From assembly GCA_003987725.1 (NCBI GenBank), contig RXJH01000008.1, forward strand, positions 1 to 64,000: 64,000 nt of DNA, in the 5' to 3' direction. The stretch is from Hyphomicrobium sp. Its GTDB lineage: Bacteria; Pseudomonadota; Alphaproteobacteria; Rhizobiales; Hyphomicrobiaceae. Shown in pieces: positions 36,958 through 46,939 of the stretch (positions are counted from its first letter, which is position 1; each line of letters starts with the position of its first letter). Position numbers and translations under genes: made by a program. The notes under the pieces are model-generated. The model was given only the letters and a program-made list of their open reading frames with translations. It was not told where the DNA came from and did not search any database.

Positions 36958-37677
36958 ATGAATTTCGTTGCCGACACGCCGAGACTGGAAATCTTCCGCG
37001 TCGCCGGAATTCCGGTCAAGGTCGACATAACGTTCGCGCTGGTGCCGCTATTCCTGTTCGGCACCTTCGAGCAGTCGCCGCTCGTTTTTGCAGTGCTTGT
37101 CGTCGCCGTTTTCCTGTCGGTACTCCTGCACGAACTCGGCCACGCAACGTTCGCTCGGCTTTTCGCCGTTCCGGTCGGTGAAATTCTGGTCGGCGGATTC
37201 TATGGCTACGCCCGAATGCTCCGGTCGCCCCCTTCCAAGCTCGCAAACATCATCATCCTGCTCGCAGGCCCGCTGACCAACGGCCTCATTTTTCTTTTAT
37301 GCTGGAACGCCCTCGGCCAGCCCGACATCGGCCCCACCGGACGCTTCGGCCCGATTGCGCCCGCGCCCTGGCTCGCCGACAGCCCGTGGAAATTACAAGC
37401 GGTCTGGACACTGGCCGGCATCAATCTTGCGATGCTCGTCTTCAATCTGCTCCCGGCCTTCCCTCTCGACGGCGGAAGGATTTATCGGGACGTGCTCAGC
37501 GCAATACTGCCCCAAGCGGGCGCCGTCCGGGTAATTGCCCTGCTCGGCGTCCTTGTCGGCGTGTGGAGTGCCTTCATGGGCCTTCGCATCAGCCTCGTGA
37601 TGCTCTTGATCGGTGCTCAGATCGCGATCATCAACTGGTCGATCCTGAAGGCCCCCGGCAACGCAAAAAATAATTAG
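36958..37677 (+). CDS. Site-2 protease family (M50) membrane protein
   Basis: A 239-residue membrane zinc protease with about six helices. The zinc motif HELGH is in LSVLLHELGHATFARLF (near residue 55) and the third ligand is Asp in NLLPAFPLDGGRIYRDV (near 170). It belongs to the short form without PDZ or CBS domains. Such enzymes cleave membrane-spanning substrates, often anti-sigma factors, but no such partner is nearby. It is 56 bases after the secreted protein gene and may be co-transcribed. Confidence 0.88.
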   Translation: MNFVADTPRLEIFRVAGIPVKVDITFALVPLFLFGTFEQSPLVFAVLVVAVFLSVLLHELGHATFARLFAVPVGEILVGGFYGYARMLRSPPSKLANIIILLAGPLTNGLIFLLCWNALGQPDIGPTGRFGPIAPAPWLADSPWKLQAVWTLAGINLAMLVFNLLPAFPLDGGRIYRDVLSAILPQAGAVRVIALLGVLVGVWSAFMGLRISLVMLLIGAQIAIINWSILKAPGNAKNN

Positions 37678-37754
37678 CACGCGACATTTGCAAATGTCCG
37701 GCTTCTCCGGGCATATCTCTCGGGCTTAGCGCTCGTGCCGGAGTTTCATTTGTC

Positions 37755-38534
37755 ATGACCCGCGTCTCCGTCAACCGTACGCTGGCGCGGCTCTACTGGC
37801 TTCTCGCGGTCGTTCTGCTTCTGCTGCTCGCGTCGAAGTTCGCCGACGACATGCCGGGCCTCCCGCCCTTCGTCGTCGCCGCCGCCAACAACGTCTACGA
37901 ATTCATGCGCGACATGTCGCTGCTCATCGCGACGGGCGGCGTCGCCTATCTGTCGAACGTCTTCCAGAAACGCTCGAAATTCGTCGAAAGCCTCGAAGAG
38001 GAATGGCGCAATATCGTGCGCACGAAATCCGTCCTCTTATCGACGTGCGAGAAGCCTTATCTTGCAACCGACGATTACCTGACGGCGTACTACCGGATCA
38101 GCGAGACGATCGACACGATGCGCATCGTCTACCGCAATGCCGGCGAAACGGACGGCCTGATCGGCCTTTACCCCTACGCGCCGCTGCACGACATGCGCCG
38201 CGCCCTGCAGACACTCGATCCACGCCTCAACCCCGAAGTGCCAAACGAGAAAAAGGCGCTCGTCCGCGACGCCATCCTGCAAGCCTTCAACGCATTGCGC
38301 GAAACGTTCCTCGAAGAACTCGACCTCGAGGAGCCGCAGCATCCGTTGTTGATCCCGGGAAGCCGCCGCCTGAAGACCCCGGGCGCCGCCGTCTCGGCGA
38401 TGGTCGTCGAGGAAAATCAGCGCCGGCGCCTCAAGCGCGAGCCGTCACCGCGGCCCGACATTGACGGTTTTCTGACAACGCTCCGGGCCGAGGAAGAAAA
38501 TCTGGGCAAAGCGGACGAGACCGCGCTCCGCTAG
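37755..38534 (+). CDS. Membrane-anchored hypothetical protein, 259 residues
   Basis: Two hydrophobic segments at the N-terminus (about 10-28 and 50-70) are followed by a soluble helical domain of 185 residues with charged clusters ([39 protein letters not shown]). The family is not recognised. A similar layout, with a short anchor and a large cytosolic helical part, is seen in proteins annotated only as hypothetical in Rhizobiales. It stands alone between the site-2 protease and typA. Confidence 0.65.
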   Translation: MTRVSVNRTLARLYWLLAVVLLLLLASKFADDMPGLPPFVVAAANNVYEFMRDMSLLIATGGVAYLSNVFQKRSKFVESLEEEWRNIVRTKSVLLSTCEKPYLATDDYLTAYYRISETIDTMRIVYRNAGETDGLIGLYPYAPLHDMRRALQTLDPRLNPEVPNEKKALVRDAILQAFNALRETFLEELDLEEPQHPLLIPGSRRLKTPGAAVSAMVVEENQRRRLKREPSPRPDIDGFLTTLRAEEENLGKADETALR

Positions 38535-38783
38535 CCCCACCGATCCGGGACGGTTGAGCGACCGGGTTGACTATGCGCCCAATCCCGGTTCGCAGCTCGG
38601 AGATGCGCCAACCCAGAACAAATTCCGTGCCAAAAAGCACCATGTCGCTCTTCAATACTGATAAGCCGCACCCTAGATTTTCCATGCCGCCTAGCCCAGC
38701 GCCGTGTCGCCGTGCTAGGTGCGAGCCAATATTGCGTTGCAGTGGCACGGCCCGCGGCGCACCTCCATAACTTCAGGTTTAAA

Positions 38784-40622
38784 ATGGCCCTTCGCAACAT
38801 CGCGATCATCGCGCACGTCGACCATGGCAAAACGACACTCGTCGACGAGCTTCTAAAGCAATCCGGCTCCTTCCGCGAAAACCAGAAGGTCGCCGAGCGC
38901 GCGATGGATTCCAACGACCTCGAACGCGAACGTGGCATCACCATTCTTGCCAAGTGCACCAGCGTCGAGTGGAAAGGCACCCACATCAACATCGTGGATA
39001 CGCCAGGCCACGCCGATTTCGGCGGCGAAGTCGAACGTATCCTCAACATGGTCGATGGCGTCATCGTGCTCGTCGACGCTTCGGAAGGCCCGCTGCCGCA
39101 GACGAAGTTCGTCGTCTCGAAGGCCCTGAAGCGTGGCCTCCGCCCGATCGTCGCGATCAACAAGATCGACCGCCCAGACGAACGCCACCTCGACGTCCTT
39201 AACGAAGTCTTCGATCTCTTCGCGAACCTCGACGCGACCGACGAGCAGCTCGACTTCCCGGTTCTCTACGGGTCCGGCCGCAACGGCTGGATGGCACGCG
39301 ATCCTTCGGGCCCGTCGGAAAATCTGGCGCCGATGTTCGACCTCATCCTCGAGCACGTGCCGCCGCCGCCCGTCGATGACGGCCCCTTCCGTATGCTCGC
39401 GACGACGCTCGACGCCGATCCGTTCCTCGGCCGAATTCTGACGGGCCGCGTCACCTCCGGCACCGTCAAGCCGAACCAACAGCTCAAGGCGCTCGATCGC
39501 GAGGGCAAGGTTCTGGAGTCTTTCCGCGTTCAAAAGGTTCTGGCCTTCCACGGCCTCGAGCGCACCCCGGTTGAATCGGCCGGCGCTGGCGACATCATCG
39601 CACTCGCCGGTATGAGCCTTGCGAACGTCGCCGATACGCTCTGCGATCCGTCCGTCACCGAACCGCTTCCCGCGCAGCCGGTCGATCCGCCGACCCTCTC
39701 GATGACGTTCCGCATCAACGACGGGCCGTTTGCCGGACAGGAAGGCGACAAGGTTCAGAGCCGCGTCATCCGCGATCGCCTCCTGAAGGAAGCCGAGCGC
39801 AACATCGCCATTCGTATCGACGAAAGCGAAGATAACGACAGCTTCATCGTCTCGGGCCGCGGCGAGCTTCAGCTTGCGATCCTGATCGAGAACATGCGCC
39901 GCGAAGGCTTCGAGCTGACGGTGTCGCGGCCGAAGGTCGTGTTCGAAACCGATGCTGAAACCGGTCAGCGCACGGAACCGATCGAGGAAGTCATCATCGA
40001 CGTCGACGACAACTATACGGGCGTCGTCGTGCAGAAGCTCTCCGAGCGTAAAGGCGATCTTCTCGAGATGCGGCCGTCGGGCGGCGGGCGCACGCGCATG
40101 GTGTTCCACGTACCGACGCGCGGCCTCCTCGGCTATCAGTCGGAGCTTCTGTCCGACACGCGCGGCACCGGCATCATGAACAAGCTCTTCCACGCCTATA
40201 AGCCATACCGCGGCGAAATCGCCGGACGCCGCACCGGCGTGCTGATTTCCAACAGCCCCGGCGAAGCCGTCGCCTATGCGATCTTCAATTTGCAGGATCG
40301 CGGGCCCTTCATGGTCAACCCGCAGGACCGCGTCTATGAGGGCATGATCGTCGGCGAGCACTCGCGCGAGAACGACCTCGAAGTCAACGTCGTCAAGGGC
40401 AAGAAGCTGACGAACGTCCGCGCCTCGGGCAAGGACGACGCCGTGCTGCTGACGCCGCCGATGCGACTGACGCTCGAAAAGGCGATGAGCTACATCACCG
40501 ACGAAGAACTCGTCGAAGTGACGCCGAAGTCGATCCGCCTCCGCAAGCGCTGGCTCGACCCGAACGAGCGCAAGCGCCAGAGCCGCAAGAGCGAAGCCGA
40601 ACGCGCCAGCGGGGCCGCGTAA
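38784..40622 (+). CDS. typA: Ribosome-associated GTPase TypA/BipA
   Basis: A translational GTPase linked to stress and low-temperature growth and to 50S assembly. It has 612 residues. G1 [14 protein letters not shown], the switch region [16 protein letters not shown]3 [14 protein letters not shown] and G4 [10 protein letters not shown] are intact; the EF-G-like domains and the BipA C-terminal domain ([40 protein letters not shown]) follow. ATG 38784 is chosen; 24 extra codons are open upstream without family likeness. Confidence 0.97.
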   Translation: MALRNIAIIAHVDHGKTTLVDELLKQSGSFRENQKVAERAMDSNDLERERGITILAKCTSVEWKGTHINIVDTPGHADFGGEVERILNMVDGVIVLVDASEGPLPQTKFVVSKALKRGLRPIVAINKIDRPDERHLDVLNEVFDLFANLDATDEQLDFPVLYGSGRNGWMARDPSGPSENLAPMFDLILEHVPPPPVDDGPFRMLATTLDADPFLGRILTGRVTSGTVKPNQQLKALDREGKVLESFRVQKVLAFHGLERTPVESAGAGDIIALAGMSLANVADTLCDPSVTEPLPAQPVDPPTLSMTFRINDGPFAGQEGDKVQSRVIRDRLLKEAERNIAIRIDESEDNDSFIVSGRGELQLAILIENMRREGFELTVSRPKVVFETDAETGQRTEPIEEVIIDVDDNYTGVVVQKLSERKGDLLEMRPSGGGRTRMVFHVPTRGLLGYQSELLSDTRGTGIMNKLFHAYKPYRGEIAGRRTGVLISNSPGEAVAYAIFNLQDRGPFMVNPQDRVYEGMIVGEHSRENDLEVNVVKGKKLTNVRASGKDDAVLLTPPMRLTLEKAMSYITDEELVEVTPKSIRLRKRWLDPNERKRQSRKSEAERASGAA

Positions 40623-40736
40623 CGTACTTTCATATCGGCGTGATTTGCCTTCTCGGGAAAAATTCCCGGGTTGCGGATGCCTGTGCACGACCCAACGTGA
40701 AGCGGGTCGATTACGAAAGCATAGGAGAACGATCTG

Positions 40737-40991
40737 ATGAAACGTCTCGTCGTTATGGCGTCCGCCGTATTTGCGATGTCTTTGCCCGCATTTGCCGATG
40801 CGCCATTAACGCCCGACGAAATGCAGCGCGCGACCGCGGCGGCCTCCGCCATGGGATGCGAAGGCGGCAAGTGGGAAAAGGAAACGGAAGGCACCGGCGT
40901 CTTCGAACTTGACGATGCCAAATGTAAGGGCGGCTCCTACGACCTGAAGTTCGACAAGGACTTTAAGCTCCTCAACATGAGCGCCGATTGA
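40737..40991 (+). CDS. Small secreted protein, PepSY-like
   Basis: An 84-residue protein with a clear signal peptide (MKRLVVMASAVFAMSLPAFA). The mature 64 residues (MGCEGGKWEKETEGTGVFELDDAKCKGGSYDLKFDKDFKLLNM, two Cys) read like half of a PepSY-type unit: an alpha helix, then strands with a final 'FDKDFKLL' hairpin. The role is unknown. AGGAGAACG precedes the ATG, and an intrinsic terminator-like hairpin follows, so it is a single-gene unit. Confidence 0.7.
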   Translation: MKRLVVMASAVFAMSLPAFADAPLTPDEMQRATAAASAMGCEGGKWEKETEGTGVFELDDAKCKGGSYDLKFDKDFKLLNMSAD

Positions 40992-41012
40992 TCTCTGCAA
41001 CGGAGAATAATT

Positions 41013-41043
41013 GCGGGTGAGTGCAAGCTCACCCGCGTTTCAT
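41013..41043 (+). terminator. Hairpin after the small secreted protein gene
   Basis: GCGGGTGAG and CTCACCCGC form a perfect 9-base stem with a 6-base loop (TGCAAG), followed by GTTTCATT. The T-run is short, so termination may be partial. It lies 22 bases after the stop codon. Confidence 0.65.
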
Positions 41044-41205
41044 TGCCAACTTTCGATCCATTTTTCGCGCATTTGACTTCTCGGGCCTCCTTTGATTTGT
41101 CTTCATCAGGCCTATTCTCATCGTGCATGGCCGTTGGCGGAACGCGCTGAGGATGTCCCCATTTCCAATGACAATGGCTGAGAACCGCAACGCGCGGAGA
41201 ATTCC

Positions 41206-42501
41206 GTGATCGCGTGGCCCAAAGGCGTAACGCCGACACCGGGCTTCGAGCGCGCCGCCGCCTTCATCGAAGAAGAGGCGGGCAATCTCTTCGTTACCGG
41301 CCGCGCCGGAACCGGCAAATCCACGTTGCTTCGAGCGCTACGCGACGCTTACGAGGATCGCATGGTCGTCCTCGCGCCGACGGGACTTGCGGCGATCAAC
41401 ATCGGCGGCCAGACGATTCATTCCTTCTTCGGCTTTCCGCCTCGCCTCATTCAGGAAACCGACATCCGGCGCAGCCGCAACGGCCGCGTCATGCGCGCAC
41501 TCGACTTCGTCGTCATCGACGAAGCCTCGATGGTGAGATCCGACATGATGTGGGCGATCGACCGCGCCCTCCGCGTCAATCGCGGCCGCCCGCGAGAGCC
41601 GTTCGGCGGCGCGCGCATATTGCTCTTTGCCGATCTCCATCAGCTGCCGCCGGTTATTCAGGAACGCGAAGTCCTCGCCCACCTCATCGACACGCACGGA
41701 AGCCCCTTTTTCTTTTCGATTCCGGCGCTGCGCGAAGGAAACGGCACGGCGCTTTTGGAGCTCGATCAGATCTTCCGTCAAACCGACGGCTCTCTCATTC
41801 ATGTGCTCAACGCCGTGCGCGACGGCAATGTCAGCGATGACGATCTGGCCTTCATCAACAAGCGCGTCAGCCCCATCCGCACTTTGGCTGAAGGCGAGCC
41901 CTACGTAATTTTGACGCCGACCAACGCCGCCGCGAAACGCATCAACACCGCGTATCTCGATGCGATCAAAGGGCCGCCAGTAAGGTTCGACGCCAATATC
42001 ACCGGTGACTTCGCAACGAACGTTCAGCCCGCTGACGTCGCCCTCGAACTGAAGGCCGGCGCCAAGGTGATGATGCTGAGGAACGATCCCGACAGGCGGT
42101 GGGTCAACGGCACCATCGCCCGCGTCTCGCGGCTGACGGAGAAACAGATATTCGTCGAAGTCGGAGATAAGGAATACGAGGTCGAGCAGGTCGCCTGGGA
42201 GCACCGGCGCTATGCCTTCGATCAATCCGCTGACAAGATCGTCGAGACGATCGCCGGAACGTTCAAGCAGTTCCCCCTGCGTCTCGCTTGGGCCTTAACC
42301 ATCCATAAAGCCCAGGGGCTGACACTCGACAAAGTCTATGTTGATCTCGGCGGCGGGACATTTGCGCACGGCCAAACTTACGTCGCGCTCTCCCGTTGCC
42401 GCACGCTCGAAGGACTGGCCTTGGCCCGTCCACTCACGCGCCGCGACGTTATGTTCGATCCGAGCGCCCTCGGCTATCGCGATGTTTTTTCAAAACTTTG
42501 A
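41206..42501 (+). CDS. PIF1/RecD-like ATP-dependent helicase
   Basis: A 431-residue superfamily 1 helicase. Walker A is FVTGRAGTGKSTLLRAL (near 30), Walker B FVVIDEASMVRSDM (near 105), motif III-like LLFADLHQLPPV, and the C-terminal motif WALTIHKAQGLTLDKVYVDLG with VALSRCRTLEGL (motifs V-VI) is typical of PIF1-type enzymes. It lacks the RecD N-terminal domain. GGAGA precedes the GTG start. It may act on forks, R-loops or conjugative DNA; there is no context gene to choose. Confidence 0.88.
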   Translation: MIAWPKGVTPTPGFERAAAFIEEEAGNLFVTGRAGTGKSTLLRALRDAYEDRMVVLAPTGLAAINIGGQTIHSFFGFPPRLIQETDIRRSRNGRVMRALDFVVIDEASMVRSDMMWAIDRALRVNRGRPREPFGGARILLFADLHQLPPVIQEREVLAHLIDTHGSPFFFSIPALREGNGTALLELDQIFRQTDGSLIHVLNAVRDGNVSDDDLAFINKRVSPIRTLAEGEPYVILTPTNAAAKRINTAYLDAIKGPPVRFDANITGDFATNVQPADVALELKAGAKVMMLRNDPDRRWVNGTIARVSRLTEKQIFVEVGDKEYEVEQVAWEHRRYAFDQSADKIVETIAGTFKQFPLRLAWALTIHKAQGLTLDKVYVDLGGGTFAHGQTYVALSRCRTLEGLALARPLTRRDVMFDPSALGYRDVFSKL

Positions 42502-42655
42502 CAAGTCGGAATTGAACACGTTCCTCCTTCGCACCTGCGAACAACAGGATAGGGGATAACTGCCCACCCGGGTCAGGATATAGACATATTTGAGGCATAT
42601 GGACGCGATTTCGAGCCTCAAAATCGCATTTCTCCAAGTGCGAAGCAAAAACTTA

Positions 42656-42684
42656 TTGCATTGCACAATGGCATCGCTTATATA
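42656..42684 (+). promoter_or_regulatory. Phasin promoter with PhaR-type operator
   Basis: TTGCAT (42656-42661) and TATATA (42679-42684) are 17 bases apart, a good sigma-70 promoter. The sequence TGCATTGCACAA at 42657-42668 overlaps the -35 and fits the PhaR target TGCRNYGCASMA as I remember it from Bradyrhizobium, at every position. PhaR represses phasin genes until polyhydroxybutyrate granules titrate it away. Confidence 0.65.
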
Positions 42685-42763
42685 GCGGACATGGTTTCGC
42701 CGTCGGGCGCCAGACCTCTTTGCAAGGCACGCTTCAATTTATTGAAAAATTAGGAGTCACCCC

Positions 42764-43240
42764 ATGACCGACGCTTTCACCCGCCAAGTTCAAGACTTCA
42801 CCAAGCAGGCTCAAGAGATGTTCACCGCTGGCAAAGACGCCAAGGTTCCTGAGAACATCTCAGCATTCGCTGAAGATGCCATCGCCAAATCGCGCGACGC
42901 CTATCACAAGTTCACCTCGCTCGCGAAAGACAACGCCAAGGTCGCCGAGGAAGTGCTTCTGACGACCCAGGCAGGCGCCAAGTCGATCGGCGAGAAGATC
43001 GTTGCAAACACGCTCGCCAACACGGAAGCAGCCTTCGAAGCCGCTCAGGCTATGGCCCGCGCGCGCACCTTCCCGGAAATCGCGCGCCTGCAGGCAAACT
43101 ACTGGCAGCAGCAGTTCGCCGTTGCGGGTTCGCAGTCGAAGGAGCTTTTCGAGCTGTCGAACAAGGTTACGAAGCAGGCCCTCGAGACGGTTGGCGCAGC
43201 GACGACGAAGTCGTTCGAGCAGTTCAAGAGCGTCGGCTAA
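42764..43240 (+). CDS. phaP: Phasin family protein
   Basis: A 158-residue, Lys/Ala-rich, fully helical protein of the granule-associated phasin family (Phasin_2). The central part, SRDAYHKFTSLAKDNAKVAEEVLLTTQAGAKSIGEKIVAN, and the terminal WQQQFAVAGSQSKELFELSNKVTKQA repeat heptads are typical. It coats polyhydroxyalkanoate granules. AGGAG precedes the ATG. It is monocistronic, with its own promoter and a strong terminator. No pha synthesis gene is in the window. Confidence 0.93.
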   Translation: MTDAFTRQVQDFTKQAQEMFTAGKDAKVPENISAFAEDAIAKSRDAYHKFTSLAKDNAKVAEEVLLTTQAGAKSIGEKIVANTLANTEAAFEAAQAMARARTFPEIARLQANYWQQQFAVAGSQSKELFELSNKVTKQALETVGAATTKSFEQFKSVG

Positions 43241-43300
43241 GAGCTGACGTACGGCGGCCGGGTCTAAGGTCTGTCCAGTGGGGCACTACGTCTAAACAGG

Positions 43301-43334
43301 CGCGGAACACATGTTCCGCGTCTTTTTTATTTTG
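43301..43334 (+). terminator. Rho-independent terminator of the phasin gene
   Basis: CGCGGAACA and TGTTCCGCG form a 9-base stem around a 2-base centre, directly followed by TCTTTTTTATTTT. This is one of the strongest intrinsic terminators in the window and fits a highly expressed phasin mRNA. Confidence 0.88.
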
Positions 43335-43383
43335 CGTCTTTCCCCGAAGCGTTGATGCGTTCCATGCGGCTTGGCGCTAGACT

Positions 43384-43896
43384 ATGTCCATGCTGAACCA
43401 GAGCCTCGAGGTTTCTGTCCGCAACGCTTGCCCGAACGACGCCGGCGAGATCGCCCAGGTTTTCCGCGATTCCTGGCGGCTTGCGTACACTGGCATTCTG
43501 CCGACGCCCTATCTCGATCGCGAAATCATGCGCCGTGATGCCACCTGGTGGCGTCGCGCGATCTCCACCGAACGAAATCTGCTTATCGCCCTTCATGGCG
43601 AACGGATCGCCGGCTACGCAACATGCGGCCGTGCCCGCGGCAGCGACCGTAACACCGGAGAGATCTACGAACTTTACCTGGCGCCCGTTTACCAAGGTCT
43701 CGGCATCGGCGGACATATGTTCGAAGCCTGCCGCGCTACGCTCGATGGTCTCGACCTCGAGCGGTTGATTGTGTGGGCGCTCGAGGGCAATGACAGGGCC
43801 CGCGCATTCTATATCCGCTGCGGTGGCCGTCCGACTCGCCGGTCATGCGTTCGCCTTGGCAAAGCTCTGAGCACCCGGATCGCCTTCGAGTGGTAA
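43384..43896 (+). CDS. GNAT family N-acetyltransferase
   Basis: A 170-residue acetyl-CoA-dependent transferase. Acceptor-side residues are at VRNACPNDAGEIAQVFRDSWR, and the acetyl-CoA loop is LAPVYQGLGIGGHMFEA (V-x-x-x-x-Q-G-x-G-I-G) near residue 105, followed by the helix and ALEGNDRARAFYIRCGG. The substrate is unknown. ATG 43384 is used; ATG 43390 is also possible. It is separated from the phasin gene by a terminator, so it has its own promoter. Confidence 0.85.
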   Translation: MSMLNQSLEVSVRNACPNDAGEIAQVFRDSWRLAYTGILPTPYLDREIMRRDATWWRRAISTERNLLIALHGERIAGYATCGRARGSDRNTGEIYELYLAPVYQGLGIGGHMFEACRATLDGLDLERLIVWALEGNDRARAFYIRCGGRPTRRSCVRLGKALSTRIAFEW

Positions 43897-44046
43897 TGAC
43901 ATCTTGTGAGGCAGCGCCGCGAGATGACCGTACGCTCCTTTTGCCGCATAGGACGCATATAAACTGTGACCTAAGCGGTCGTGGTGCGGCCGCTCGTCCA
44001 AGTAAGTGTGGCCGCAAACCAGAATTCAATAATTTGAGGACCATCC

Positions 44047-44580
44047 ATGCGTCTCGACGCCATCAAACCCGGCAACACGCCGCCGGATGATATCAATGTC
44101 GTAATCGAAGTGCCGGTCGGCGGCGAGCCGATCAAGTACGAGATGGACAAGGCGTCCGGAGCGCTCATCGTCGATCGCTTCCTCTATACGCCGATGCGCT
44201 ACCCCGGCAATTACGGCTTTGTTCCCCACACATTGGGAAGCGACGGCGATCCGATTGACGTTCTCGTCTGCAATACGCGAGCAATCGTTCCGGGTGCGGT
44301 CATCAACTGCCGTCCCGTTGGCGTGCTCGTCATGGAAGACGACGGCGGCGGCGACGAAAAAATCATCGCCGTCCCCTCGAGCAAACTGACGAAGCGCTAC
44401 GAGTCGGTGAAGAGCTATACCGACCTGCCGAAGATTTCCATTGAGCAGATCGAGCACTTCTTCGCCCACTACAAGGACCTTGAACCCGGGAAATGGGTGA
44501 AGATCGATCATTGGGGCCACGTCGATGAGGCCAAGTCCCTCATCGTGCAGGCTCTTGAGCGCGCCAAGGCCCACGCTTAA
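44047..44580 (+). CDS. ppa: Inorganic pyrophosphatase
   Basis: A soluble family I pyrophosphatase that pulls biosynthetic reactions by splitting pyrophosphate. It has 177 residues. The signature DGDPIDVLV near residue 70, [39 protein letters not shown] and [12 protein letters not shown] (metal-binding Asp and Lys) are intact. TTGAGGACC precedes the ATG. The gene stands alone. Confidence 0.97.
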   Translation: MRLDAIKPGNTPPDDINVVIEVPVGGEPIKYEMDKASGALIVDRFLYTPMRYPGNYGFVPHTLGSDGDPIDVLVCNTRAIVPGAVINCRPVGVLVMEDDGGGDEKIIAVPSSKLTKRYESVKSYTDLPKISIEQIEHFFAHYKDLEPGKWVKIDHWGHVDEAKSLIVQALERAKAHA

Positions 44581-44777
44581 CGCTCTCTAACGGCGGCTGC
44601 TGACCGTTTAGTGCTGCGAACTGGCGATTTCGCTGGCCGTACCCTTTACGGTTGCGCAACCGCATTGCTATATCGGCCCGGCTAGATGGCAGTCACGCTG
44701 ACGTTTCGCATCGGCCTAAAGGCAAGTTCTGAGGTGCGGGCCGCGCTGGCGTGACGAGAGAAGCTACCGGAGACGTC

Positions 44778-45575
44778 ATGAAGATCGCCGTAATGGGCGC
44801 GGCCGGCCGAATGGGCCGCGAACTGATCCGCGCGATCGCCGCCGAGCCGGGCTGCAGCGTCAGCGGCGCGCTTGAGACGCCGGGCTCGTCCGTCCTCGGA
44901 AAGGACATCGGCGAACTCGCGGGCCTCGAGCCTCTCGGCATCGTCGTCACGAGCGACGCCGCCGCCGTTATCGCAGCCGCCGACGCCATCGTCGATTTCA
45001 CCGTGCCGAAGGCGAGCGTTGAATTCGCGCGCATCGCCGCGAGTTCGGGAACGGCCGATATCATCGGCACCACCGGCTTCGATGCCGAGACCAACGCGGC
45101 GATCGCCGAGGCCGCGAGGTTGACGCCGATCGTCAAGGCTGGAAACATGAGCCTCGGTCTCAACCTGCTGCAAGCGCTGACGCGGCAAGTGGCCGCCGCG
45201 CTCGGGAACGACTACGATATCGAAATTGTTGAGATGCATCACCGGATGAAGGTCGACGCCCCGTCGGGAACCGCATTGATGCTTGGAGAAGCCGCAGCAG
45301 CTGGCCGCGAAATCGCGCTTGCCGATCGTTCCGTTCGTGTCCGCGATGGGCACACGGGCCCGCGCCGCCAGGGCGACATCGGCTTTGCCACCCTGCGCGG
45401 CGGCAGCGTCGTCGGTGAGCATTCGGTGATTTTTGCGGGCGACGGCGAGCTGATCGAACTCACCCACCGCGCCGGAGACCGCGGGATTTTCGCCCGCGGC
45501 GCGGTAAAAGCCGCGCTTTGGGCAAAAGGCCGCGCACCGGGCCTCTACGCCATGACCGACGTGCTGGGTATCTAA
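44778..45575 (+). CDS. dapB: 4-hydroxy-tetrahydrodipicolinate reductase
   Basis: Reduces hydroxytetrahydrodipicolinate with NAD(P)H in diaminopimelate and lysine synthesis. It has 265 residues. The nucleotide-binding motif is [15 protein letters not shown] at the N-terminus, and the active-site segment is [27 protein letters not shown] 44778 follows CGGAGA; the frame upstream to 44751 is not family-like. gpmA follows after 45 bases, a pairing common in Rhizobiales. Confidence 0.97.
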   Translation: MKIAVMGAAGRMGRELIRAIAAEPGCSVSGALETPGSSVLGKDIGELAGLEPLGIVVTSDAAAVIAAADAIVDFTVPKASVEFARIAASSGTADIIGTTGFDAETNAAIAEAARLTPIVKAGNMSLGLNLLQALTRQVAAALGNDYDIEIVEMHHRMKVDAPSGTALMLGEAAAAGREIALADRSVRVRDGHTGPRRQGDIGFATLRGGSVVGEHSVIFAGDGELIELTHRAGDRGIFARGAVKAALWAKGRAPGLYAMTDVLGI

Positions 45576-45620
45576 TCAATATTCATAGCTAAACGCTGCT
45601 GGAGACGCCGGGAAGAGGAT

Positions 45621-46295
45621 ATGACGGACGCTCTGACAGACAACATTCTTGTGCTTGTGCGCCACGGCGAGAGCGAGTGGAACAAGCTCAATCTTTTCAC
45701 CGGCTGGCGCAATCCGGACCTGACGGAGAAAGGCGTGATCGAAGCGCGCGTCGCGGGCCGGATGATCCGCGACCATCGTGTGAAGTTCGATATCGCCTTC
45801 ACCAGCGTTTTGAAACGCGCGCAACGCACGCTCGATATCATCCTATCGGAACTCAACCAGACAGATGTGCCGATCATCCGCGACGCCGCGCTGAACGAGC
45901 GCGATTACGGCGCGCTATCGGGCCTCAACAAGGACGAAGCGCGCAAGAAGTGGGGTGAATCGCAGGTTCAGCTGTGGCGTCGCTCCTACGACATTGCTCC
46001 GCCCGACGGCGAAAGCCTGAAGGACACGCTCGCCCGCGTTCGTCCCTATTACGATAAGGCCATCTGGCCGCAGATCACCGCCAGCAAGAACGTCATCATC
46101 GCCGCGCACGGCAACTCGTTGCGCGCCCTCGTGATGATCCTGGAAAATCTGTCGAAGGACGAAATTCTGGAACGTGAACTCGCGACTGGCGCTCCGATCC
46201 TTTACAGGCTCGGAGCCGACGGCAAGGCAATCGACCGCAAGGACCTGCTTCCGGCGCGCTCACTCGCGGCGCCGCCTGAAGATCGTATCGTCTAG
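45621..46295 (+). CDS. gpmA: 2,3-bisphosphoglycerate-dependent phosphoglycerate mutase
   Basis: The glycolytic enzyme interconverting 3- and 2-phosphoglycerate through a phosphohistidine. It has 224 residues. The RHGESEWN motif (phosphorylated His near residue 14), [22 protein letters not shown], and the second His in [15 protein letters not shown] are intact. GGAAGAGGAT precedes the ATG. It follows dapB closely and precedes a DUF4337 gene by 26 bases. Confidence 0.96.
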   Translation: MTDALTDNILVLVRHGESEWNKLNLFTGWRNPDLTEKGVIEARVAGRMIRDHRVKFDIAFTSVLKRAQRTLDIILSELNQTDVPIIRDAALNERDYGALSGLNKDEARKKWGESQVQLWRRSYDIAPPDGESLKDTLARVRPYYDKAIWPQITASKNVIIAAHGNSLRALVMILENLSKDEILERELATGAPILYRLGADGKAIDRKDLLPARSLAAPPEDRIV

Positions 46296-46321
46296 AGGAA
46301 GCTAGTCGACCGGGGGGTTAG

Positions 46322-46939
46322 ATGGTGGCGTTGGAAGAACTCGGCGGCGAGAAGGCCGCCGGAGCCGCAGGCACCGAGGGAACGCGAAGCCGCGAAAAGC
46401 TTATCGGCGTCTACGTCGGAATTCTCGCCGTCATTCTGGCAATCTGCAGCCTCGGCGACAGCAACTCTCAGCAGGACGCGACCCACCAGAACATCGCCGC
46501 CTCGAACGTCTGGTCATTCTTCCAGGCCAAGAACGCCCGCCGTCAGGCTCTGAGACTCCACGCCGACGAATTCGAAGTGATGCTGTTGGCAACGCCCACG
46601 ATGCCCGATGACGTCCGCAAAAAGATCGAGGCAAAGCTCGCCGACTACAAGCTCCAAGACAAGCAGCTGACTTCCGATCCTGAACACGGTGAAGGCCTCG
46701 ACGAACTCTTCCAGAAGGGCAAAGCCCTGGAAGCGTCACGCGACGAAGCCCTGAAGCGCAATCCCTACTTCGATTACAGCCAGGCGCTGCTCCAGATCGC
46801 CATCGTGCTTGCCTCCGTCGCGCTCATTTCGGGCGGCAACTTCCTTCTCTACGGAAGTTTCCTGCTCGGCGGCCTCGGAACGATCCTGACGATTGGCGGC
46901 TTCACGCTGGCGTTTCCGCTACCGGGCTTTTTATCGTGA
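46322..46939 (+). CDS. DUF4337 family membrane protein
   Basis: A 205-residue protein with one membrane helix near residues 28-45, a charged soluble region (EFEVMLLATPTMPDDVRKKIEAKLADYK... KGKALEASRDEALKRNPYFDYSQALLQ) and two helices at the C-terminus. This arrangement, with NIAASNVWSFFQAKNARRQ after the first helix, fits DUF4337, whose role is unknown. GGGGG precedes the ATG. It is likely co-transcribed with gpmA. Its end overlaps the M23 peptidase gene end by nine bases. Confidence 0.82.
   Translation: MVALEELGGEKAAGAAGTEGTRSREKLIGVYVGILAVILAICSLGDSNSQQDATHQNIAASNVWSFFQAKNARRQALRLHADEFEVMLLATPTMPDDVRKKIEAKLADYKLQDKQLTSDPEHGEGLDELFQKGKALEASRDEALKRNPYFDYSQALLQIAIVLASVALISGGNFLLYGSFLLGGLGTILTIGGFTLAFPLPGFLS

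Noticed and set aside
38853-40688. A 611-codon open frame antisense to typA
   Set aside because: It is the reverse shadow of typA, with His/Arg/Asp-rich translation and no family motif.
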